Below are positions 6,579 through 13,673 of a stretch of 15,724 bases of DNA, in pieces. Position 1 is the stretch's first letter. Each line of letters opens with the position of its first letter. The DNA comes from Cerrena zonata (lineage: Eukaryota; Basidiomycota; Agaricomycetes; Polyporales; Cerrenaceae). Below the pieces are notes generated by a model. That model saw only the letters and a program-made list of their open reading frames with translations. It searched no databases and was not told the origin of the DNA. The position numbers and the translations under genes are program-made. Where the stretch lies: positions 1 to 15,724 of the forward strand of contig JASBNA010000167.1 in NCBI GenBank assembly GCA_038087015.1, read 5' to 3'.

Positions 6579-8621
6579 TTACCAAACATCTTCTTGATAT
6601 CTATTTTGAACCTTGTAAGATCTAATAATTTCATGACCTCTTTCTTCACTAACACTACGTTCAGCAGAAATGATATTAGATAAAGTGTTTTGAACATCTC
6701 TGGCCATTTTGGAAGCATCACCACAAACATAGATATATGCACCATCTTCTAATAATTTATTAATTTGTTGAGATTTTTCTAAAAGTTTATGTTGAACATA
6801 AACTTTTTTAGCTGGGTTTGCTCTAGAGAATGCAACTTCAAATTCAAATGATTCACCTAAAACTTTAGCATATTCTGGCCATTCATTTTTGTAAAGGAAA
6901 TCTTCATTTTCATTTCTACACCCATAAAATAATAATGTTTTACCAACTTTGGCATCATTATTCTTCTTTAAAGCAACACGTTCCCTAACAAAACCTCTCA
7001 TTGGAGCAATACCAGTACCTGGACCAATCAAGATAACTGGAGTACTTGGATTACTTGGTAATTTAAAAGTTGATCTTCTAATATGAACAGGTAATTTATA
7101 ATTTGAGAATAATTTTCTTGGACCATTTAAATCATAAGTAACAATTGGTTTTTCAGATGATTTATTTTGATTGATTTCGATATCTTTCAATAAGTTGGTG
7201 ACCACACCAGTAACCAATTGGTCACCATGTTTTTCTGCTTCAACAACAGCAGTGATATGAACACTTGTCTTTTCTGATAAAGAGGACGAAGAAATTGAGT
7301 AATAACGAGATTGTAAGTGAGGAACTGATTCAATAAGGAACTCAAATGGAACATTTGACCAAGGTTGACCATTGGATAAATATAATAAGGCATTAGCAAT
7401 ATTAAAATAATTATCATGAATTTTTTCAGCAAATAAAGCTTTATCACCACTAATTTCCAAAGTACGTTTTTTAGTTTCTTCATCAGGAGCAAATTGGGCG
7501 ATTGAAGATAAAAATTGTCTTGAGATTGAACCCGAGATTTCCAAATGATGTCTAATGACAGCACTATAAGTAATCGGAGTATAGAAAGGAATGGTAATGG
7601 TAGTATCCAAAGCTTTCAATTCAAAAACAACATCAACTTTATTTTCCAAACCAAAAGCTTTTATGAAATAATCAACATTTTCATTTGCATTACTTGGCCA
7701 AATAGCGATATGATCCCCGGTAGAATATCTTAAATTAGTATTTGATAAATCGAATTCAGCATGAACACAAGATCTATCTTTTGATTCGAATAATTCTTTA
7801 GTGTGAGTGATCTTAGAAATATAAGGGTGAGAATGATCAAAAGGACCCCTAGTTAAATCGGTATTAGTTTTGGTAACATAAGCTTTACTTGGTTCACCAT
7901 TAGAAACATGAGGATCATCAAGGGGCATTTCTTCAATTTCCGTTAATTCAATATTTGGTTGATAAACTGCTTCATGTTCTTCGAAATTTAAATTATTCTT
8001 CAAAGATTCAAAAACAGTATCTTTCCAAGCTAAGAAATCTTCATCCATAGTCCCATTACCATCATCACCTTCACCATATTCAGCAAATCTTTCAGCACCT
8101 AATTCTTCTAATCTAGTATTGATTTTTTTACCCATGGCGTTATAGAATTCATAAGTAGAATTACCTAAACCAAAAACCGAGTATCTTAAAGAAGACAAGT
8201 TATCTGCTTCATTATCTATAAATTCAAAGAAATCAACTGCATTATCAGTTGGTTCACCTTCACCGTAAGTGGCAGCCAAAAAAAACACCAAAATATCATC
8301 ACCGACATCAGCAAAATGTTCATAATCATAATCAGCCAAGTCTGCAATCAACACTTTCAAATTAAACTTAGAACTAAGTTCTTTAGCTAATTTAGAAGCA
8401 TAATCCTCCGCGGTACCGGTTTGAGATCCAAAGAATACAATGGTATTCTTTCCATTTTTTTGCAATGTTTCAACCAAATTTCTAGATGTCTCTCCTCCAA
8501 CACTGGCAGTAAACCCGGCAGAAGTTCCATCGCCACCAAATATCTTATTCTTTGCAAAATATGCAATCATTGCCACCGCAATGGCAATCATTACTGTAAA
8601 ATCTAAAGTATCCAAAGCCAT
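6579..8621 (-). CDS. NCP1: NADPH-cytochrome P450 reductase
   Basis: This ER-anchored diflavin enzyme passes electrons from NADPH through FAD and FMN to cytochromes P450 such as Erg11 and Erg5, and to squalene epoxidase in ergosterol synthesis. The 680-aa length is normal. Residues 8-23 form the N-terminal membrane anchor. The FMN domain has GSQTGTAEDYA (65-75), TYGEGEPTDNA (118-128) and GLGNSTYEF (151-159). The FAD domain has RYYSISSSS (439-447). The NADPH domain has GPGTGIAPMRGF (533-544), YGCRNENEDF (566-575) and CGDASKMARDV (633-643). The protein ends in the conserved Trp680 of RYQEDVW, which stacks on FAD in this family. The ATG at 8621 opens directly onto the anchor. No in-frame CTG codon was found across all 680 codons, which suits a highly expressed gene of a CUG-Ser yeast. 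The gene looks intact. Confidence 0.97.
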   Translation of the reverse strand: MALDTLDFTVMIAIAVAMIAYFAKNKIFGGDGTSAGFTASVGGETSRNLVETLQKNGKNTIVFFGSQTGTAEDYASKLAKELSSKFNLKVLIADLADYDYEHFADVGDDILVFFLAATYGEGEPTDNAVDFFEFIDNEADNLSSLRYSVFGLGNSTYEFYNAMGKKINTRLEELGAERFAEYGEGDDGNGTMDEDFLAWKDTVFESLKNNLNFEEHEAVYQPNIELTEIEEMPLDDPHVSNGEPSKAYVTKTNTDLTRGPFDHSHPYISKITHTKELFESKDRSCVHAEFDLSNTNLRYSTGDHIAIWPSNANENVDYFIKAFGLENKVDVVFELKALDTTITIPFYTPITYSAVIRHHLEISGSISRQFLSSIAQFAPDEETKKRTLEISGDKALFAEKIHDNYFNIANALLYLSNGQPWSNVPFEFLIESVPHLQSRYYSISSSSLSEKTSVHITAVVEAEKHGDQLVTGVVTNLLKDIEINQNKSSEKPIVTYDLNGPRKLFSNYKLPVHIRRSTFKLPSNPSTPVILIGPGTGIAPMRGFVRERVALKKNNDAKVGKTLLFYGCRNENEDFLYKNEWPEYAKVLGESFEFEVAFSRANPAKKVYVQHKLLEKSQQINKLLEDGAYIYVCGDASKMARDVQNTLSNIISAERSVSEERGHEIIRSYKVQNRYQEDVW

Positions 8622-9212
8622 ATTGATTCGTACCTTGTGCTCTCAATAAAATGTTCAACTAATTATCTAGAGCAGTATGTTGTCCTGATGCCCGGTCCTC
8701 TCCAAATAAGCTAGGCTATAAAACTAGTCCCTTGATATCAATTCAGTAAAAAGAAAGTAGTACTAGTTCTGGAAGAAACTCTCAGATCGTATAGATTTTT
8801 ATGAGCGTATAATTTCTTCAGCGGAACGAGTGTTTTTTTTTCCGTGTCTTCTTTTTTTTCTTTTGGTTCCGTTTTGACAGTCTTTAATCCAGTGGTTTTC
8901 CAGTTTTCCAGGTTAAATCAACTACTTGCTGGCTTACAGACTTGGGGGGAAGTATCTACGATGGTAAGAAGATGTATTAGACGGCTGCTATTTAAATTAT
9001 GTGAGCGAAGCTGCTGTTTTGCAGTGAAAATCACAAGGTGAGCGTATTCCACCTTCGGAGATGTCAAATTTTTCACAAGGAAAAGATGTTTATCTCATAT
9101 GATCTCTGCTGAGATAGGCTCCACCCCCCACTGTTCAGATTCACAGGCTGATGTATCGTTAACATGTGCGGCCATCACGCCCACTGATTTGGCCGGTTTC
9201 TGCCTTGTTGAT
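8622..9212. promoter_or_regulatory. NCP1 promoter and NSE3 3' region
   Basis: This 591-bp gap is upstream of NCP1 and downstream of NSE3, both on the minus strand. It holds a TCGTATA sterol-response core with a nearby second CGTATA (listed separately), pyrimidine runs at about 8826-8860, and a C6 run at 9124-9129. Three short inverted repeats stand in a row at 9011-9055: CTGC/GCAG, GTGA/TCAC and AAGGTG/CACCTT. I see no ORF with recognisable content and no RNA gene. Confidence 0.5.
8787..8811 (+). promoter_or_regulatory. Sterol/azole response elements (Upc2-type) of NCP1
   Basis: TCGTATA at 8787-8793 matches the core bound by the zinc-cluster factors Upc2/Ecm22. A near copy, GCGTATA, follows at 8805-8811 in the same orientation, 18 bp on. 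They lie 166-190 bp upstream of the NCP1 ATG. NCP1 serves the ergosterol pathway, so Upc2 control is plausible; binding is inferred from the motif alone. Confidence 0.5.
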
Positions 9213-10373
9213 CTATCTTGAGCCTTCTTGAGTTTCTGCTTGACCTTCTTCTTGACCTTCTTGACCTTCTTCTTGACCTTCTTGACCTTCTTCTTGACCT
9301 TCTGCTTCTTCTTGACCATCTTCTTCTTGACCATCTTCTTCTGCTTCGTCTTGGAACTGGATGGACTCTCCGTAGGTTCTTTCGATGGTCACCACTGTTT
9401 TCCTCTTGGTGTCTAGATCAAAGTTGTCTCCGTAAATGTCTTTGATGATTTCAAAGATGGACTTGGGGTCTAATTCCATGAACGTTCTGACCCCAAGACT
9501 GAAACTACCATTAGTCGTTTCAGTCTGTTTGCTCCTGGGGGTCGATCGTATTATATAGTCTTTTCTGATTAACTCATTGATAAACTCGGTCAAGTTCATG
9601 TTGAGATTGGGGATTTTATGATTTAGATTATCACTGATTCCAAATTTTTTCAATATCTTTACCAAATCTTGCTCGTTAATATGATTCTCTTGTATGATAA
9701 GTATTCCAATGATCAATAGAATTATCCCCATTTTGATCAATTCCATATTGCTTGAAGGAGTGTTCAGCTTATAGTATTTCGGTAAGTAGAATTGTGCATC
9801 GTTGGTATTTCTTTCATTATCAACTTCGCTGCTCAAATCACCAGCGTACAATCTCTTCAAAACTTGTTTTGCCTTGGGGGTTAAACAACTCACTAATCCC
9901 ATACTCCCATTAGATCTGGTACTGATTTTGGTCTTACCGTCATTATTCGTTTTTCTTCTTTTATTTGGTTCTTCCTCTCCACTATCTCCCTTCAACGTAG
10001 GTAAGTGAACTAAATCCATACCGAATATCTCCTTCATATCCTGTTTGGCCTCATCTAATACCAACTTATTGTATCCGGGTCCTCTATTTGATCTATGCCC
10101 GTCTTCTCGTCCATTTTCTCCCAGAACCTGGTTGATGGCTTGGTTTATATGCTCCCTTCGCACCATCTGGTACTTGCTATGCCGTGATATAATCATCCTT
10201 ACTACTCCAATAACGCTATCTGTTCTATACTGAGCATTAGAGCCTTCTTCGACTCCCTCTTCGTGCTCGCTGCCGTACGCTTCATTGCCCCCTGGCGATT
10301 GCTGGGTCCCAAACTCCTCCTCGTCCTCGTTACCGTAAACTATCCGAGAGCCTCTGGGTCTTCGACGTGACAT
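9213..10373 (-). CDS. NSE3: Nse3, MAGE-domain subunit of the SMC5/6 complex
   Basis: Nse3 is the MAGE-family subunit that, with Nse1 (RING) and Nse4 (kleisin), forms the DNA-binding head module of the nuclear SMC5/6 complex, needed for recombinational repair and replication-fork stability. From the first ATG (10373, MSRRRPRGSR) the protein has 386 aa; the frame is open upstream but has no earlier ATG. Residues about 50-125 give the first winged helix (VVRMIISRHSKYQMVRREHI). The second winged helix, about 160-317, contains the MAGE-like core MGIILLIIGILIIQENHI (about 215-232) and the DYIIRST strand. An acidic, Lys/Arg-rich linker at about 128-150 may be disordered. Residues 342-386 are a Glu/Gln/Gly repeat not expected in Nse3; S. 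cerevisiae Nse3 is 303 aa. Two CTG codons occur. The call rests on the MAGE core and the two-winged-helix pattern, read by eye. Confidence 0.8.
   Translation of the reverse strand: MSRRRPRGSRIVYGNEDEEEFGTQQSPGGNEAYGSEHEEGVEEGSNAQYRTDSVIGVVRMIISRHSKYQMVRREHINQAINQVLGENGREDGHRSNRGPGYNKLVLDEAKQDMKEIFGMDLVHLPTLKGDSGEEEPNKRRKTNNDGKTKISTRSNGSMGLVSCLTPKAKQVLKRLYAGDLSSEVDNERNTNDAQFYLPKYYKLNTPSSNMELIKMGIILLIIGILIIQENHINEQDLVKILKKFGISDNLNHKIPNLNMNLTEFINELIRKDYIIRSTPRSKQTETTNGSFSLGVRTFMELDPKSIFEIIKDIYGDNFDLDTKRKTVVTIERTYGESIQFQDEAEEDGQEEDGQEEAEGQEEGQEGQEEGQEGQEEGQAETQEGSR
9216..9350 (-). repeat. 21-bp coding minisatellite at the NSE3 3' end
   Basis: The plus strand shows TTCTTGACC units in a 21-bp higher-order period at about 9230-9300, followed by related TTCTTGACCATC units. 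On the coding strand this gives EEGQEGQ repeats and then an EEDGQ region. The 21-bp unit preserves the frame. The tail is glutamate-rich and should be disordered; copy number is likely to vary between strains. Confidence 0.85.
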
Positions 10374-10840
10374 GGCCTGTTGATTCTTCAAGTACCTTTC
10401 TCTTGATTCACTTTTGAAGCCTTTTGATAATCGGACGCGTCCCAAAATACAGTTGGTGTATGGGTTTTTTCTGTCAGTCAATGGGACCAAATGGGACCAA
10501 ATCAAGCAACAACGTTGACAGCTTCTATGTCCTCAGAAGACGGTTTACCGGTTTAAGATACCTCTTGTCTGTTGGTTGTTTGACTATTGTTTAAAGGGTG
10601 ATTGGGTTAAATTTGAAAGTATGGCGTTTCTGGCATCCACATTAGGAAAGATTGTTGATGAATTCCGTCTTGACAATCTTATCAATTTTGAAATACGAAA
10701 CCTCGAGCTCTGCTATTCTTTCCCATTTGCCAAAGGATTGAGACTTTGCAGGTTTTCAATCGTATAAATAGTTGTGATTTGCTCTTTTAATAGGTTCCGT
10801 GTCTCCGAAAACCAACTACTGCTTACTCCTACTTCAGAAC
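10374..10840. promoter_or_regulatory. Divergent promoter of NSE3 and the gamma-glutamyltransferase gene
   Basis: This 467-bp region separates two divergent genes. On the NSE3 side lies an MluI cell-cycle box (listed separately) and an exact 10-bp tandem repeat, ATGGGACCAA, at 10481-10500. On the other side TATAAATA at 10763-10770 lies about 71 bp before the ATG at 10841 and is a good TATA box; it overlaps a TCGTATA (10760-10766) that is probably chance. A 48-codon ATG frame at 10621-10767 has no recognisable features. Confidence 0.6.
10435..10440. promoter_or_regulatory. MluI cell-cycle box (MBF site) of NSE3
   Basis: The palindrome ACGCGT, within GGACGCGTCC, lies 62 bp upstream of the NSE3 ATG. 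It is the binding site of MBF/SBF-type G1/S factors, which drive DNA replication and repair genes. A single site near an SMC5/6 subunit gene is consistent with S-phase expression; function is inferred. Confidence 0.5.
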
Positions 10841-12583
10841 ATGAGTGACAATTTCTTGAAGTTCAACTCGAGGAGATCCACAGTTTACTCTACCAAGGGG
10901 ATAGTTGCGTCGAGTCAGCCATTGGCCAGTGCTGCCGGGATTAAAATATTATCACTTGGAGGAAATGCTCTTGAAGCCTCGATTGCCGTTAGTGCTGCTT
11001 TATGTGTGGTTGAGCCTACTTCCACTGGGATTGGAGGAGATTGTTTTGTATTATATCAGCTGAGAGATTCTAAAAAAGTGGAAGGGATCAATGGTTGTGG
11101 AAGAGCTGCTGCAAAATTGACTATACAAGATGTTTTCGATCTTGAGAATAATGGTAATTCTTTGAAAAGAATTCCCAATCAATCGGTTCTCTCCATTACG
11201 GTTCCTGGTGCCATTGCAGCATGGCAAGATTCTTTTGAGAAATGGGGGTCCGGCAAGGTGTCTTTTGAACAAATCTTACAGCCGGCCATTGATTTGGCTA
11301 ACGATGGCTTTGGGGTTCATGAAATATCTTCTGATCTTTGGAATAAATGTGAGAAAAAGCTTATATCTCAAAATCCAAAGGTTGATCCTTTGCAAAATCC
11401 CCTTTTGTTGAATGGTGAAGCACCAAAGGAAGGAGATTTCATTGATAATAAGCCTTTGGCTGATGCACTTAGGCTAATTGCAAAAAATGGTAAAAAAGCT
11501 TTTTATGAAGGCCCAATAGCTGACGCAATTATTAAAACCACTGATGCAAAACATCATAAGCTCACGAAAGAAGATTTAATTAAGCACGAATCAACTTTTG
11601 TTGAGCCTATTTCTATTGAGTTCGGTGATTATAAAGTTTGGGAAATACCTCCAAACGGTCAAGGTTTAGTTGTACTCATAGCCCTAGGAATAATAAGAGA
11701 ACTCAATAACTTGGGGAAAATAGATTTATCAACTTTAAAGCATAATTCTTCTGAGTATTTACATCTTTTAATCGAGACTTTGAAAATCGCCTTCAAAGAC
11801 GCTGATGAAATCATTGGTGATCCAAATTTTGATGAAGTACCTGTGGAAGAAATTTTGTCTTCAGATAATCTTCAAAGAAGAGCGAAACTATTCAATCCCA
11901 ATAAAGCCTTGGATTTGGCTACTGTTGAAAGTCCTTTGCCAGGCCATCATCACCGCTCTAACACAGTTTATATATCAGTCACCGATTCTGAGGGTAATGC
12001 TTGTTCCTTCATCAATTCTGTTTATTACGGATTTGGATCTGGTATCCTTGTTGATGATTTCGGATTTTGCTTGACCAACCGTGGAGCTAACTTTAACTTA
12101 ACTTCGGGATTGAACAACTGCCTTGAGGGTGGTAAGAGGCCGTATCACACGATTATTCCGGGCTTTATCACCAATTTGGAAAACGACTTTTTTGCAAGTT
12201 ATGGTAATATGGGTGGATTTATTCAACCAGTTGGTCATGTAATTCATTTTTTGAACTTAACTTTGTTTCAGCTCAATCCTCAACAGTCAATTGATAGTCC
12301 TCGTTTCTCTCTTCGTCCTTCAGAACTGGGAACCGACACCGGCCGTGGTGGTGGTGGTCCGGCATCCACAGAGGTCACTGTAGTGCAACTTGAAGATGGT
12401 ATACCAGAAGATGTAATTCAGGATTTGCAAAAACTAGGTCATTCTACAGAGGTCATTAGTGGATATGAACGATCTACTTTTGGCAGAGCCCAAATTATAA
12501 AAAATGAATCAAAATCTGGTAAATTATTACATTCTGGTGGTTCCGACCTAAGGGGTGATGGAGCTGCCGTGCCCTTCTTGTGA
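10841..12583 (+). CDS. Gamma-glutamyltransferase-like Ntn hydrolase, cytosolic (YwrD-like)
   Basis: The 580-aa product belongs to the gamma-glutamyltranspeptidase family, autoprocessed Ntn hydrolases that cleave gamma-glutamyl bonds such as that of glutathione. Family motifs are in order: GGNALEASIAVSAALCVVEP with GIGGDCF (40-69), the IPPNGQG motif (269-275), a SNTVY segment with the probable catalytic, self-cleaving Thr375, NSVYYGFGSGI (392-402), NRGANFNL and GKRPYHTIIPG (431-441). The large subunit would be residues 1-374 and the small one 375-580. No signal peptide or membrane anchor precedes the enzyme, unlike vacuolar Ecm38 of S. cerevisiae. The motifs recall the bacterial YwrD-type branch more than secreted GGTs. 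The substrate is unknown. The first ATG is at 10841 with A at -3. Two CTG codons (residues 74 and 496) fall at positions that look variable. A Gly-rich TGRGGGGP stretch lies near residue 500. The gene appears intact. Confidence 0.85.
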   Translation: MSDNFLKFNSRRSTVYSTKGIVASSQPLASAAGIKILSLGGNALEASIAVSAALCVVEPTSTGIGGDCFVLYQLRDSKKVEGINGCGRAAAKLTIQDVFDLENNGNSLKRIPNQSVLSITVPGAIAAWQDSFEKWGSGKVSFEQILQPAIDLANDGFGVHEISSDLWNKCEKKLISQNPKVDPLQNPLLLNGEAPKEGDFIDNKPLADALRLIAKNGKKAFYEGPIADAIIKTTDAKHHKLTKEDLIKHESTFVEPISIEFGDYKVWEIPPNGQGLVVLIALGIIRELNNLGKIDLSTLKHNSSEYLHLLIETLKIAFKDADEIIGDPNFDEVPVEEILSSDNLQRRAKLFNPNKALDLATVESPLPGHHHRSNTVYISVTDSEGNACSFINSVYYGFGSGILVDDFGFCLTNRGANFNLTSGLNNCLEGGKRPYHTIIPGFITNLENDFFASYGNMGGFIQPVGHVIHFLNLTLFQLNPQQSIDSPRFSLRPSELGTDTGRGGGGPASTEVTVVQLEDGIPEDVIQDLQKLGHSTEVISGYERSTFGRAQIIKNESKSGKLLHSGGSDLRGDGAAVPFL

Positions 12584-12978
12584 CCTCTACTTTTATAATT
12601 TATATAAATTCATGTATGTGCTCAGAGTGATGGGTTCTATTAATTTACCGACAAGTTTAGAATGATACGTCCTTGTAAGAGAGATAACAGGGCACAGTCC
12701 CTCAATTGATAAATGTCATTGTGGATGTCTAACATGAATTATGAGTCTTTGGCTGCGAAAAATGTTTTCAAAATCTTTTAACGTTGATATCAACATATTT
12801 GCCTAGCCTCAGAAGTGTGTTTTTCATCTTTCTATCTAATTTCACAATATAAAAAGTGATGGGAATCGTTAATTTGTGTAAGTAATATGTTTCTAAACGC
12901 AACCAGACCTCAATATTTCGAGTATTCGTTTTTGGCCAGTATTTCATGATAATTACTTATACACTTATCCAATATATA

Positions 12979-12988
12979 AGGGTTAGGG
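12979..12988 (-). promoter_or_regulatory. Tbf1-like TTAGGG site
   Basis: AGGGTTAGGG (CCCTAACCCT on the other strand) matches the site of the Myb-type factor Tbf1, which in Saccharomycotina is found at snoRNA promoters and, in Candida, at ribosomal-protein promoters. No such gene has been recognised next to it. A single site could be chance. Confidence 0.4.
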
Positions 12989-13084
12989 AAAAGTTCAAAC
13001 AAAGATCCCACTTAAAAATGCTTGAAAAGCCAATAAGGATGAAAGCCAGTAGCAGAAAGCGTTAAATCATTGTCTTAAGTATAC

Positions 13085-13137
13085 TGGATAACCTAGTTTG
13101 GTTATGGACTAGTCGAGTTAGTCGACCCAGCTTTTAA
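13085..13137 (+). other. Possible three-stem structured segment
   Basis: Three inverted repeats are nested: an outer CTGG/CCAG closes two hairpins, ATAACC-TAGTTT-GGTTAT and GACTA-GTCGAGT-TAGTC, and CTTTT follows. The stems are short (4, 6 and 5 bp), so the fold could be fortuitous. Confidence 0.3.
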
Positions 13138-13479
13138 CATCATCGGAAAGTTCTAAATTTATCGAATTTTCTCTAAATTACGTTTCAAATATAAAATCAA
13201 CACGACGTTTTAGGTTTATCTAAGTCTTCCTCGTATTCAGCTCTATATATCTTCTGATCTTTACAAATAGATAAATAAAAAAAAAATAAAAAAATGTTCC
13301 TCAAAACAAATTAACAGTTACTACATATATAATTTTAAAAAGCGGCAACAGTGGAATGCCACTAGTTACGAAAACTCGTTGATTTTAAAAGGTTTTTTTT
13401 TTTCACGTATATTTTAAATTTTTCATAGCTGAATCATTTGTCTGGATCTTTTACCCAAACAAATTTTGGTTATAGAAAG

Positions 13480-13551
13480 GGTTTTATAGTGTAGTGGTTA
13501 TCACTTTCGGTTTTGATCCGAACAACCCCGGTTCGAATCCGGGTAAGACCT
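13480..13551 (+). tRNA. tQ(UUG): tRNA-Gln (anticodon UUG)
   Basis: The 72-base sequence folds as a full cloverleaf. The acceptor arms GGTTTTA and TAAGACC pair with one G-T and leave discriminator T. The D stem is GTG/CAC. The anticodon stem TTCGG/CCGAA encloses the loop TTTTGAT with anticodon TTG at 13513-13515, which reads CAA. The T arm is CCCGG-TTCGAAT-CCGGG. It is nearly identical to what I know of yeast tRNA-Gln(UUG). There is no intron. The A and B boxes (GGTTCGAATCC at 13530-13540) are intact, and CCA is not encoded, as expected. The TTTCTTTTTT run that follows is the Pol III terminator. Confidence 0.97.
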
Positions 13552-13560
13552 TTCTTTTTT
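13551..13560 (+). terminator. Pol III terminator of tRNA-Gln
   Basis: The run TTTCTTTTTT begins at the discriminator base and has six consecutive T, enough for RNA polymerase III termination. Confidence 0.85.
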
Positions 13561-13673
13561 GTCGATTTTTTAGCGGGGAGTGCGTGCCATAACCATAAAT
13601 AATGGAGACTAACTATTGATAAAGAGTTGGGGTTCAGTGAAGAACAGTTGAATTAAAAGATTCAAAGGCCAAC

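Larger units (their letters stand above)
12584..13479. other. Intergenic region with Tbf1-like site and folded segment
   Basis: This 896-bp gap lies between the gamma-glutamyltransferase stop and tRNA-Gln. It is AT-rich with A/T runs at about 13278-13293 and 13394-13404. It holds AGGGTTAGGG at 12979-12988, next to TATATAAG, and a multi-stem inverted-repeat segment at about 13085-13137, both listed separately. Two AGTGATGGG copies with a following TTAATTT lie 229 bp apart (12626 and 12855). I find no ORF with recognisable content and no solo LTR that I could bound by target-site repeats. Confidence 0.45.

Noticed and set aside
9095..9334. Minus-strand Lys/Val-rich ORF overlapping the NSE3 tail
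   Set aside because: It is the alternate frame of the 21-bp minisatellite; kept only as a note in the NSE3 tail finding.
10374..10505. N-terminal extension of NSE3 by 44 codons
   Set aside because: No ATG occurs upstream in this frame; the first is at 10373.
10621..10767. 48-codon ORF in the divergent promoter
   Set aside because: It ends within the TATA box region of the next gene, has no recognisable features and is short enough to be chance.
12723..12733. GGATGTCTAAC, an 11-base match to the C. albicans telomere repeat
   Set aside because: Considering both strands and all rotations of the repeat, one such match is not surprising in 15.7 kb, and the rest of the repeat (GGTGT) is absent; not evidence for a telomerase RNA template.
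12626..12863. AGTGATGGG repeats as box C of a C/D snoRNA
   Set aside because: The last box C base differs and no CTGA box D lies within about 150 bases downstream on the same strand.
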